This document shows, piece after piece, positions 8,967-15,956 of a DNA stretch of 64,000 nt (positions are counted from its first letter, which is position 1; each line of letters opens with the position of its first letter). The stretch is taken from NCBI RefSeq assembly GCF_022867805.1, contig NZ_JALIFO010000015.1, positions 173,124-237,123 of the forward strand, read 5' to 3'. Made by a program: the position numbers and the translations under genes. The notes beneath the pieces are model-generated. The model was given only the letters and a program-made list of their open reading frames with translations, made no database searches and had not been told where the DNA came from. This stretch comes from Cuneatibacter sp. NSJ-177 (GTDB taxonomy: Bacteria; Bacillota; Clostridia; Lachnospirales; Lachnospiraceae).

Positions 8967-9383
8967 CTAATGGCCTCTGTGCTTTTCTTTTTTCTTTTGC
9001 ATTTGCAGCTCTCGCTTTCGCTCCCGCTCTTCCTCCCGCTTTTCCCGGCGAAGCGCGTTCCGCGTCTGCTTTCCCTGCTCCTGCAAAAGCTTTAAAGCCT
9101 GCTGGGAACGGGTTCCGACTCCGCTGCCCTGCACCTCATGGCGCGCAGCTTTCCGAAGCCGCCCCGGATTCGAGCAGGCGCTTCTGTCCCCGGCCAGGAC
9201 AGGCGGACCAAACCGCAGCGTATCATAGTTTTTTAGAACTGCTTCCCAGACTTCATACTCCTTTGGCTCCGGGCCAAAGGTCATTTTACAGACGGTCAGC
9301 CTTCCGTCCCTGGTGCGTTCCCACACGCCCACCCAGAACGGATCTTCAAAAAACACGGTAAGCGCCACTGATTCTTTGCCCAT
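8967..9383 (-). CDS. yjdF: YjdF family protein
   Basis: 138-residue member of the YjdF (DUF2992) family, of unknown biochemical function. The N-terminal half (VALTVFFEDPFWVGVWERTRDGRLTVCKMTFGPEPKEYEVWEAVL) is the conserved domain; the C-terminal half is a long Arg/Lys/Glu-rich helix (KREEERERKRELQMQKKKEKHRGH) likely to bind nucleic acid or to be a coiled coil. In Bacillota, genes of this family often follow the yjdF RNA, which senses azaaromatic compounds; a structured leader is present here (9403-9545). The ribosome site AAGGAGGAC can be masked by a complementary CCTCCTT in the leader, so translation is probably ligand-controlled. Confidence 0.88.
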   Translation of the reverse strand: MGKESVALTVFFEDPFWVGVWERTRDGRLTVCKMTFGPEPKEYEVWEAVLKNYDTLRFGPPVLAGDRSACSNPGRLRKAARHEVQGSGVGTRSQQALKLLQEQGKQTRNALRREKREEERERKRELQMQKKKEKHRGH

Positions 9384-9402
9384 AACAAAGTCCTCCTTAT
9401 GC

Positions 9403-9545
9403 TTTGATGCGCAAAGAACGGACGACCAAGGAGGAGGGTTACTGAAAAGCCGGTCTGGGAAAACCGGCTCCCGTCCGGACTACCAACCGGATCCGCACTG
9501 GCTTTCGCCAGGCGCCATACCCGAACGAGCGGGTACGATGTGTTT
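9403..9545 (-). ncRNA. Candidate yjdF riboswitch
   Basis: Structured leader of yjdF on the minus strand. Four successive hairpins can be drawn: TACCCG/CGGGTA (about 9519-9536), CTGGC-GAAA-GCCAG (about 9498-9511), TCCGG/CCGGA (about 9475-9493) and AGCCGGT/ACCGGCT (about 9446-9471). The 3' part contains CCTCCTCCTT (9430-9439), complementary to the AAGGAGG ribosome site of yjdF (about 9393-9399), which fits translational control. Identity as the yjdF class rests on position before a yjdF gene and remembered conserved segments, not on a covariance search. Confidence 0.65.
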
Positions 9546-9561
9546 TTATCTTTGCCCTTTT

Positions 9562-9590
9562 GTTATATCACAAAATCCAGGGCGCTTCAA
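9562..9590 (-). promoter_or_regulatory. Promoter of the yjdF transcript
   Basis: Minus strand TTGAAG (9585-9590), 17-bp spacer, TATAAC (9562-9567), placed just upstream of the structured leader. Confidence 0.6.
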
Positions 9591-9591
9591 G

Positions 9592-10032
9592 TCACTCGCC
9601 TTCCCGCGCCGTCAAGTCCGCGCTCCAGGAAGACATTTTCACCCCATTCTTAAAAGAAACTCCCACATTATAATAGGTCTTCTCGTCAATCTGAATCAAT
9701 GTTTCGGCCCCCGAATAGACGCCGTCATCGGAGCGGTAAGTGGAAAGGATGCTGTCCCCGACGATTTCAAAAGTCCCCCGGAGCGTCCCCAGTGCCGGAT
9801 TTGAGGATTCCCATTTCAAGGTAGCCGCCTGCTCCGCAGGAAAAATCGTATAGACATTGGTATAGCGGACCGGCGGATCCGACAGAACTTCCATCAGTCC
9901 TTGCAGGGACCATTTTTCATCCCGGTGAATCGCCTGAACCTCTCCGGCCAGGGCAAACGGATTTCCCTCTTCATCGTAGTATACTCCGGAAGCTTTCCAA
10001 CCCATCGTCCGATAAAAATATGTATGCTTCAT
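9592..10032 (-). CDS. Hypothetical protein
   Basis: Small cytosolic protein of 146 residues with no family I recognise. It is rich in beta-prone segments (KHTYFYRTMGWKASGVYYDEEGNPFALAGEV; ILSTYRSDDGVYSGAETLIQID), suggesting a compact beta-barrel or lipocalin-like fold, a guess from pattern only. GGAGG lies 7 nt before the second ATG (10032) but only 1 nt before the first (10038), so 10032 is the better start. It runs divergently from the GyrI-like gene and away from it; the yjdF promoter follows its stop. Confidence 0.7.
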   Translation of the reverse strand: MKHTYFYRTMGWKASGVYYDEEGNPFALAGEVQAIHRDEKWSLQGLMEVLSDPPVRYTNVYTIFPAEQAATLKWESSNPALGTLRGTFEIVGDSILSTYRSDDGVYSGAETLIQIDEKTYYNVGVSFKNGVKMSSWSADLTAREGE

Positions 10033-10170
10033 TTCCATTCCTCCATCATCCGGCCAAAGCCCTCATGTCTCCTATTTCCATGCTCTATTATAACGGAAGA
10101 TATTTCATTGCGCTACAGGAAAGAAAGATTTTTTTGAGCGGTTTTTCCGACATAAATTTTAAAATTTTAG

Positions 10171-10199
10171 TTGAAAATTATTTTAATTCAACTTATGCT
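10171..10199 (+). promoter_or_regulatory. Promoter of the GyrI-like gene
   Basis: TTGAAA (10171-10176), 17-bp spacer, TATGCT (10194-10199), 43 bp before the start codon. The spacer carries a partial palindrome, TTGAA...TTCAA, that could be an operator. Confidence 0.55.
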
Positions 10200-10241
10200 T
10201 CCTATAGACACCGGTGTACTAAAATGAATGGGAGTTACAAC

Positions 10242-10709
10242 ATGGATTTTTTTACGAATAAAGAGAGAGAGATTTTTCACACATCCACGATTCTGTACAT
10301 GAGGAGAACCGGAGCATATGGCAAAGAGAATTATGTTCTCATGGAGAAATTCAAAGACTGGTTAAATACACACAATTTATATGATGACCATACGGCTATT
10401 CTGGCCATCCCCTTAGACAATCCCAATAGAACAGAACCCCAAAACTGCCGGTACGATGTCTGTATCACAGCCCCTGCCGGAACAGAAATCGGTTATGGCG
10501 ACGTGAAACTCAGACAACTCGAAGGAGGGAAATATATGGTATTCCAAATCGAGCATACCGCGCAAGCCGTACAAAAGGCTTGGGAAACCTACTCCATTGA
10601 GCTGGAAAAAAGCAACGTTTTGCAGGACACATCAAGGCCCATGATCGAACGCTATGCCAAAAAGCTGGTGGATCATCATTCCTGCGAATTATGTGTCCCG
10701 ATTTTATGA
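10242..10709 (+). CDS. GyrI-like small-molecule-binding domain protein
   Basis: 155-residue stand-alone GyrI-like/AraC effector-binding domain. These domains bind drugs or other hydrophobic ligands; members include SbmC and the ligand domains of AraC- and MerR-type regulators. Seen here: a YMRRTGAYG segment near residue 20, a predicted linker helix, then CRYDVCITAP, which is a typical core of the fold. No DNA-binding domain is fused. The start chosen is the ATG at 10242, with GGGAG 7 nt upstream; in-frame codons upstream lack a ribosome site. It has its own promoter at 10171-10199. The ligand is unknown. Confidence 0.75.
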   Translation: MDFFTNKEREIFHTSTILYMRRTGAYGKENYVLMEKFKDWLNTHNLYDDHTAILAIPLDNPNRTEPQNCRYDVCITAPAGTEIGYGDVKLRQLEGGKYMVFQIEHTAQAVQKAWETYSIELEKSNVLQDTSRPMIERYAKKLVDHHSCELCVPIL

Positions 10710-10725
10710 TATAGAATCCCGATCT

Positions 10726-10768
10726 ATGAGAATGGCGCCGGAAATGAGCCGCCCCGCGCCATTCTCAT
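10726..10768. repeat. 13-bp perfect inverted repeat upstream of the IclR gene
   Basis: ATGAGAATGGCGC (10726-10738) and GCGCCATTCTCAT (10756-10768) with a 17-bp loop, ending 1 bp before the -35 box of the IclR gene. There is no clear T-tract after it. It could be a weak terminator for the GyrI-like gene or a regulator-binding site. Confidence 0.6.
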
Positions 10769-10769
10769 A

Positions 10770-10799
10770 TTGACGCATCCGGCGGCGGCGTGCTATGAT
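10770..10799 (+). promoter_or_regulatory. Promoter of the IclR-type regulator gene
   Basis: TTGACG (10770-10775), 18-bp spacer, TATGAT (10794-10799). Confidence 0.6.
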
Positions 10800-10859
10800 T
10801 CATAATGAAACGCAGTAAGACGAAACCGTTGTTTCAGAGCCATATACGCGGAGGATTTC

Positions 10860-11597
10860 ATGGGAGAAAACGAGTTGCACACCCGCTCGGTAGAACGAGC
10901 GATGGATATTTTAGAATGTTTTTTGGAAGAGGACGAGCTTTCTCTCAATGAAATTGCAAAAAAAACCAGCCTCTCCTCCGCCACCGTACTCCGCATTATC
11001 AATTCTCTCCAAAAAAGAGGATATGTCAGCCGGGATTTGGACACCAAACGATATTCCCTGGGGGGAACCTTCCAAAGCTTTATCCACCGCGTCGATTCCA
11101 AGAACGAAGGAATCAAAAAAGCGGCTAAACCAATCATGGAAGAACTGTATCAAGCCTACAACGAAAACGTCCGCCTCTTTGTTCTGGACGGAAAATTTTT
11201 GCTCTGCATGGAGCTCTACGAATCCACCCAGGACGTCCGCCAGGTCATCCATATCGGAGACCGGCGGCGTCTGAACCTCAGCGCCACCGGGCGGCTTTTT
11301 CTCGCTCACATGAGCCCCAAGCAGAGAGACCAGCTGGCTCCCGATTTAGAAATCGACGCCGGTTCTCTCGACGAGATCCGCTCCGACGGATATGCTCTCA
11401 GCACCGACAGCAATGAATCCGGAATTATCGCCATTTCGGCTCCGATTTTTAACCGGTCCGGAAAAATGGTTGCCGCCCTCTCCCTTTCCGGACCGGCCTT
11501 CCGATTGATCAATCGGGATATGACCGGAAAGATCAGAGAAACCGTGGCGGCCGCCAGGCAGATCACCGAAACCCTCAAAGAAAATCAAATCCGATAA
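10860..11597 (+). CDS. IclR family transcriptional regulator
   Basis: DNA-binding regulator of 245 residues. An N-terminal winged helix-turn-helix (LSLNEIAKKTSLSSATVLRIINSLQKRGYV, residues about 27-57) is followed by the IclR effector domain (from about residue 75 to the end; TGRLFLAHM and SAPIFNRSGKMVAALSLSGP are typical). The family usually controls catabolic operons in response to an aromatic or sugar-acid-like ligand. It is followed 35 bp later by the dehydroquinase-like gene on the same strand and faces the seven-gene TRAP operon, so these are its most likely targets. GGAGG lies 5 nt before the ATG at 10860. Confidence 0.9.
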   Translation: MGENELHTRSVERAMDILECFLEEDELSLNEIAKKTSLSSATVLRIINSLQKRGYVSRDLDTKRYSLGGTFQSFIHRVDSKNEGIKKAAKPIMEELYQAYNENVRLFVLDGKFLLCMELYESTQDVRQVIHIGDRRRLNLSATGRLFLAHMSPKQRDQLAPDLEIDAGSLDEIRSDGYALSTDSNESGIIAISAPIFNRSGKMVAALSLSGPAFRLINRDMTGKIRETVAAARQITETLKENQIR

Positions 11598-11632
11598 CGA
11601 AGACACAGGCGAACCGTCACAAGGAGAGACAA

Positions 11633-12382
11633 ATGAACGATGTGATCGTGCGGAACGTAAGACTAAACACCGATGACCCGAAAATCTGCAACGCGATTAT
11701 GGGGGTGACCAGGGAAGCCATTGTGGAGGAAGTCAAAATCCTCTCTGAGCTGGGGACCGATTTATTTGAATGGAGAGCCGACACCTATGAGCATTTTCCC
11801 GTAAAAGAGGAAATGCAAAAGACCATGGAAAAGCTGCGCCGTTCTGCCAAACAAAAGCCGGTTATCTTTTCTGTGAGAGGCGCTGCATCCGGCGGGACCC
11901 GCCTGCTTTCCGCAAAAGAACAGGCCACTGCCTGCCGTCTGGCCTTAGAGAGCGGCTGTATGGATTTGATCGAGGTGGAGCTTGCCTTCGGGGAGGAGCT
12001 CTTCGGCCCGCTGATCGCCGAGGCAAAAAAACGCGGGGTCAAGACGATTCTTTCCTATTATGATTATGAAAAGACACCGGACCAGTGGGAAATCCTTGAC
12101 GCGCTGTCCCGATGTGAAAGCTACGGCGCAGACCTCTCCAAGATCGCCGTGACGGCGAAGACCAAGCGGGATTTGCTGAGCCTCTGGTCCGGGATGGTGG
12201 AGAGGGAGGACCGGTCCGGCGTCCGCCCCCGCATCGTCGTGGCCATGGGCCCTCTGGGAAATGTCAGCCGGATCCTGCCCTCCTTCTTCGGCTCTGTATT
12301 GACCTATGCCAGCGGAATCACCACCTCCATGGAAGGTCAGATCAATGCCAATGATTTGCGGACCATTCTGTCCCTCATTTAA
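11633..12382 (+). CDS. Type I 3-dehydroquinate dehydratase-like protein with altered active site
   Basis: 249-residue (beta/alpha)8 protein of the AroD (type I) family. Colinear alignment to the Salmonella enzyme keeps the numbering: EWRAD at 46-50, Arg82, the Schiff-base Lys170 (LSKIAV), SR in NVSRILPSFFGS and the EGQI loop. However the catalytic dyad is changed: Glu86 is Ser (RGAASGG) and His143 is Tyr (SYYDYEKTP instead of SNHDF). With Lys170 kept but the general acid/base lost, ordinary dehydroquinate dehydration is doubtful; a related Schiff-base reaction on another hydroxy-acid is possible (inference). It lies beside an IclR gene and converges on a TRAP operon ending in a type II-like homologue, so a catabolic rather than shikimate-pathway role is likely. 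Confidence 0.85.
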   Translation: MNDVIVRNVRLNTDDPKICNAIMGVTREAIVEEVKILSELGTDLFEWRADTYEHFPVKEEMQKTMEKLRRSAKQKPVIFSVRGAASGGTRLLSAKEQATACRLALESGCMDLIEVELAFGEELFGPLIAEAKKRGVKTILSYYDYEKTPDQWEILDALSRCESYGADLSKIAVTAKTKRDLLSLWSGMVEREDRSGVRPRIVVAMGPLGNVSRILPSFFGSVLTYASGITTSMEGQINANDLRTILSLI

Positions 12383-12393
12383 AGTGACTCCGC

Positions 12394-12831
12394 CTATTCC
12401 TTCCGGATCTCCGCCACCAGTATTCTCAGCCCATAAGAATACACCTTTACCCCGAACCCGGTCAGCAGCCCGGTGACGGACGGAGCAATCACATTGGTGC
12501 GGTCGGCTCGTTTGTCCACATTGGAAATATGGATCTCCATCACTGGAATCATCAGTTTTGCCAGCGCCTCGGCAATCCCGGATCCGGTGTCCATCCAATC
12601 CGCCGGATTAAAGAGGATGCCTGCATAATGTTCTGCTTCCGCAGTCTCGATCCTGCGGATGACCTCCGTTTCCTCATTGTTCTGATAAGAGTCCACCTCG
12701 ACTCCCAAGGCGGCGGCGGTCTTTTCGACCAGTTGATCCAGATCATCCATCGTGACAGCGCCATGGACAGAGCCTTCTCCCTTTCCCATCTGATCGTGGT
12801 TGAGACCGTGGAGCATCAATATTTTTTCCAT
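12394..12831 (-). CDS. Type II 3-dehydroquinate dehydratase-like protein with altered active site
   Basis: 145-residue flavodoxin-like-fold protein of the AroQ (type II) family, the usual length, last gene of the seven-gene operon. Family landmarks: LHGLN at the N-terminus, Asn75 in FNPADW, EIHISN around His101 and GLLTGFG near the end. Against the Mycobacterium tuberculosis enzyme the essential lid residues are missing: the Arg19/Tyr24 loop reads MGKGEGSVHG, so Arg is Gly and Tyr is His, and His81 is Asp; the catalytic-site His101 remains. The change suggests a different substrate or a lost activity. It starts 55 bp after the DctM stop with AGGAGG before the ATG. Its neighbour on the other strand is the type I-like homologue. 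Confidence 0.82.
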   Translation of the reverse strand: MEKILMLHGLNHDQMGKGEGSVHGAVTMDDLDQLVEKTAAALGVEVDSYQNNEETEVIRRIETAEAEHYAGILFNPADWMDTGSGIAEALAKLMIPVMEIHISNVDKRADRTNVIAPSVTGLLTGFGVKVYSYGLRILVAEIRKE

Positions 12832-12886
12832 TTCTTTTTCCTCCTATCTTACAGCGGCATTCCGCCAATGAACCGATCCGTCTTCC

Positions 12887-14188
12887 TCAAAGAAACATCG
12901 TACTGATGCCCGGAATATAGGTAATCAGCAAAAGAGCGAGGGTAAACACCCCGATCATCACAAACGCCTTTCTCCCGATGGTCATCGGCGGGATCTTTGA
13001 CAGACTGCTTGTGACAAACAGGTTGACGCCGAACGGCGGCGTTACACATCCGATCGCAAGGCATACCGTCATAATAATGCCGAATTGCACCAGATTGACC
13101 CCAAGGCTTTTCATCGTCGGCAGCAGGATGGGAGCCATCACCACAATGGCAGGTGCCGTATCGATAAACATTCCCAGGATAAAAAATACAATCAGGACCA
13201 CCAGCAGCACCAATGCCGTGCTGTGGAAAGAAGATGCAATAAATTCGCTGAGCCTTGCCGGCGCTTTCAGCATCACGAGTACCCGGCCGAAAGCCGTGGC
13301 CAAAGGCAAGATCAGGCAGATCGGCGCGAGTCCCCGGACGGAGACGGCAAACAGCTTCGGCAGATCCCGGATCCGGATCGAACGGTAGACAAAAATCGAT
13401 ACGATCAGGGAATAAAAGACCGACGCGCAGGCCGCTTCCGTGGGAGTAAAAATCCCGGTATAAATGCCGCCCAGCACAATGACCGGCGAGAGCAAGGCCC
13501 AAATCCCATCCAGCAGAACCCGCCCAAATCCACTTTTGTGCAGTCTTTGATAATTTTCCGCGAGCAGCTCTTTGTTCTCACACCGGCTGCGTTTGCAGTA
13601 GACCACGCAATAGACCATCAGCAATGCGCCCATCAGAAATCCCGGCAAAAATCCGGCGATGAACATATCTCCCAAGGACACACCTGTGGTGGACGAGTAC
13701 AGGACAAACGGAATGCTGGGAGGGATGATCACTCCCAAGCCCCCAGCCGTCGCAATCAGCGCCGCCACAAAGGTTTTCTCATACCCTAGCTTCACCAGCA
13801 AGGGAAAAGTCATGCCGCCGACCGCGGCCGCGGTTGCGGGCGCAGAGCCGGATATCGCCCCGTAAAACAGGCAGGTCATCACGGCCGCGCAGGGCAGGCC
13901 TCCTGTTTTATTCCCGACAAAATAGGCGAATATATCATACAGCTTTTTTGCGATCTGGCCTTCGCTCATGATGTTCCCAGCCAGAATAAATAAAGGAATG
14001 GCGATCAGCGTCGTATTTTCCGCGCTTCCAAATATGCTGCGCACCAATGCCGAAAAGGTGGTCGCCCCCGCCATCCCCAGAAGGCTGGGGAGCAGCGCTC
14101 CCGCGGCCATCGCGATGACGACCGGGATTCCGCACAGCAGGCAGATGACAAACACCAGGAAGATCCATGCAACCAGACTGACATCCAT
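12887..14188 (-). CDS. TRAP transporter large permease (DctM family)
   Basis: Membrane subunit of a tripartite ATP-independent periplasmic transporter, which imports a carboxylate (often a sugar acid, C4-dicarboxylate or aromatic acid) using a sodium gradient. 433 residues with about 12 hydrophobic segments. Diagnostic stretches are SGSAPATAAAVGGM, GVIIPPSIPFVLYS and GCVTPPFGVNLFV. It starts 2 bp after the DctQ stop, with AAAGGAGGGCG before the ATG, so the two membrane subunits are coupled. Fifth protein from the operon order adh, C_GCAxxG_C_C, CoA-disulfide reductase, P, Q, M, AroQ-like. Ligand unknown; the dehydroquinase-like neighbours hint at a cyclic polyhydroxy acid. Confidence 0.93.
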   Translation of the reverse strand: MDVSLVAWIFLVFVICLLCGIPVVIAMAAGALLPSLLGMAGATTFSALVRSIFGSAENTTLIAIPLFILAGNIMSEGQIAKKLYDIFAYFVGNKTGGLPCAAVMTCLFYGAISGSAPATAAAVGGMTFPLLVKLGYEKTFVAALIATAGGLGVIIPPSIPFVLYSSTTGVSLGDMFIAGFLPGFLMGALLMVYCVVYCKRSRCENKELLAENYQRLHKSGFGRVLLDGIWALLSPVIVLGGIYTGIFTPTEAACASVFYSLIVSIFVYRSIRIRDLPKLFAVSVRGLAPICLILPLATAFGRVLVMLKAPARLSEFIASSFHSTALVLLVVLIVFFILGMFIDTAPAIVVMAPILLPTMKSLGVNLVQFGIIMTVCLAIGCVTPPFGVNLFVTSSLSKIPPMTIGRKAFVMIGVFTLALLLITYIPGISTMFL

Positions 14189-14190
14189 CT

Positions 14191-14706
14191 TTACGCCCTC
14201 CTTTCCTTTGCTGCGCTCTCGTCAGGCTTTCGCTTTGCCAGAGCGCGCACGCTTAAAATCACCATCTGAACGCTTCGGGCCAAGCTGAAAAACATCCCGC
14301 AGGGAAGCGCAATATACACAATGTAGATGGGAATCCGCAAAGCCGGGGAAGACTGCGTGCTGTGGTAAACAGAATCAAAAATCCCAATCGAGACGGCGGC
14401 GCAGGCGCCGAAAAAAGCCAGATTGACCAGATGGGCGAAAACCTCCGCCGCCTGGCGTCCCTTTTCCGGCAAAAGATCCACCACCGCCGTGACACGGAAA
14501 TAGGATCCCGACCGGATGGTCAGACTGATGGAAAAGAAAGTAATCCAGATATAGCAGTACCGGCTGAACTCCTCCGGCCAGGACAAAGCCGCGTTGAATC
14601 CATAGCGCATCACAACCTGCAGCATCATGGCGGCGGACAGCAAAGCCAGCAGGCTCCCGCAGATCAGAATCTCCAGATTGCGGTCCAGCCAACGCAAAAT
14701 TTTCAT
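14191..14706 (-). CDS. TRAP transporter small permease (DctQ family)
   Basis: 171-residue four-helix membrane protein; the small subunit bridges the binding protein and the large permease. Hydrophobic segments lie at about residues 13-35, 48-62, 91-112 and 128-150; the family motif W-P-E-E-F-S-R-Y appears as LSWPEEFSRYCYIWITF. Located between the DctP gene (47 bp upstream) and the DctM gene (2 bp downstream). Confidence 0.9.
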   Translation of the reverse strand: MKILRWLDRNLEILICGSLLALLSAAMMLQVVMRYGFNAALSWPEEFSRYCYIWITFFSISLTIRSGSYFRVTAVVDLLPEKGRQAAEVFAHLVNLAFFGACAAVSIGIFDSVYHSTQSSPALRIPIYIVYIALPCGMFFSLARSVQMVILSVRALAKRKPDESAAKERRA

Positions 14707-14753
14707 ATCTCGGCCTCCGTTTTCTAAACTATTGCCCCATCATCCGCGGCAAC

Positions 14754-15920
14754 TTACTGTTTCGCCTGCTCAACCGCTGTGATCAGACTGTTGTACAGTT
14801 CTTCTCCCAGCTCGCTTTTCACCATCTCACGGACTTCCCCGCTCTTTTCTTTGAGGGCCTCCACCACCGCCTCGTCCAGTTTGATCTCGGTCATGCCCTT
14901 TTCCAGAAGTAATTGGTGGTATCCTTCGATCTCGTCCGCCATGTCCCCTGCCGCCCGGATTCTGGCTTCCGAGGCGCACTCCTCGATGACTTCCCGGTAG
15001 CCGTCCGGCAGGGACTTAAAGCGTTCCTGGTTCATAATCATGTGATTGACATTTAATAGGTGCTCACTGATCACCAGGTATTTCTGAACCTCAAAAATAT
15101 TTCCCAGGTAGATATTGTCAAACGGGTTTTCCTGCGCTTCCACCACTCCCTGCTGAAGCGCCAGATAGGTTTCCGCCCAGGTGACCGACGTCGGAGATGC
15201 GCCGACAGAATTCCAGAATTTCAGGCAGTATGCGTTTTCCACAATCCGGATTTTCAGCCCTTTCAAGTCGTCGATTGTTCGAATTTCTTTGTTCGACGTA
15301 ACATTCCGGTAGGTGCTCGCCTGCATCAGACCGCCCAGCAGATGAAACTGGCTGTCGCCGTAAGCCGCCTGCATCTTCTCGTGGTACTCGCTCTCGTTGA
15401 GCGCCTGGTCAATCTGTTCGGCCGTCATTCCATTGAACAGATAGGGAATCATCAAGGTGGCCAGGGCGGGGATAAAGGATAAGGTGGATACCAGGCCGGT
15501 GACCTGAATATCATAGGTACCCACCTGAACCCCCTCGGTCAGCTCCCGTTCGGTTCCCATCTCGTTGCTGGGATAGATGTCCACGGTGATTTTTCCACCG
15601 GACCGTTCTTCCACCAGTTCTTTGAAATAATTGCTCCATTTATCGTTAGGCGTGCCGATATTGTTTCCGTGGACTAAAGTGAGATGTTCTTCCGGACCGT
15701 CGGCAAACACCGGAGAAATCGGGGCGCTCTCCCCGGTCCCCGAAGAAGCTGCCTGATCGCCGGCTTTTGTCTTCGCAGCCGGTGCGGCGTCCGTAGGATC
15801 CATGTTTGCCTGGGAAGTCCCCTGTCCCTGGGACGAGCCGCAGGAAACGCAGCCGGTCAGCATCAGTGCCGCCGACAGTGCCAATGCCATCAACTTCTTA
15901 CCGATTCTTTTGTTCTTCAT
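14754..15920 (-). CDS. TRAP transporter solute-binding lipoprotein (DctP family)
   Basis: 388-residue DctP-type binding protein. The signal peptide ends in a lipobox (LMLTGC, Cys about residue 23), followed by a low-complexity linker to about residue 70. In the binding domain the conserved IRIVENAYCLKFWNSVGASPT segment contains the Arg that anchors the substrate carboxylate, and ALQQGVVEAQENPFDNIY is the usual following motif. The first gene of a P-Q-M set and downstream of the CoA-disulfide reductase gene (36-bp gap). AGGAGGAATCAG precedes the ATG. Confidence 0.93.
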   Translation of the reverse strand: MKNKRIGKKLMALALSAALMLTGCVSCGSSQGQGTSQANMDPTDAAPAAKTKAGDQAASSGTGESAPISPVFADGPEEHLTLVHGNNIGTPNDKWSNYFKELVEERSGGKITVDIYPSNEMGTERELTEGVQVGTYDIQVTGLVSTLSFIPALATLMIPYLFNGMTAEQIDQALNESEYHEKMQAAYGDSQFHLLGGLMQASTYRNVTSNKEIRTIDDLKGLKIRIVENAYCLKFWNSVGASPTSVTWAETYLALQQGVVEAQENPFDNIYLGNIFEVQKYLVISEHLLNVNHMIMNQERFKSLPDGYREVIEECASEARIRAAGDMADEIEGYHQLLLEKGMTEIKLDEAVVEALKEKSGEVREMVKSELGEELYNSLITAVEQAKQ

Positions 15921-15956
15921 CTGATTCCTCCTCTTGATTTTAAGTCGCTGCCTTCC

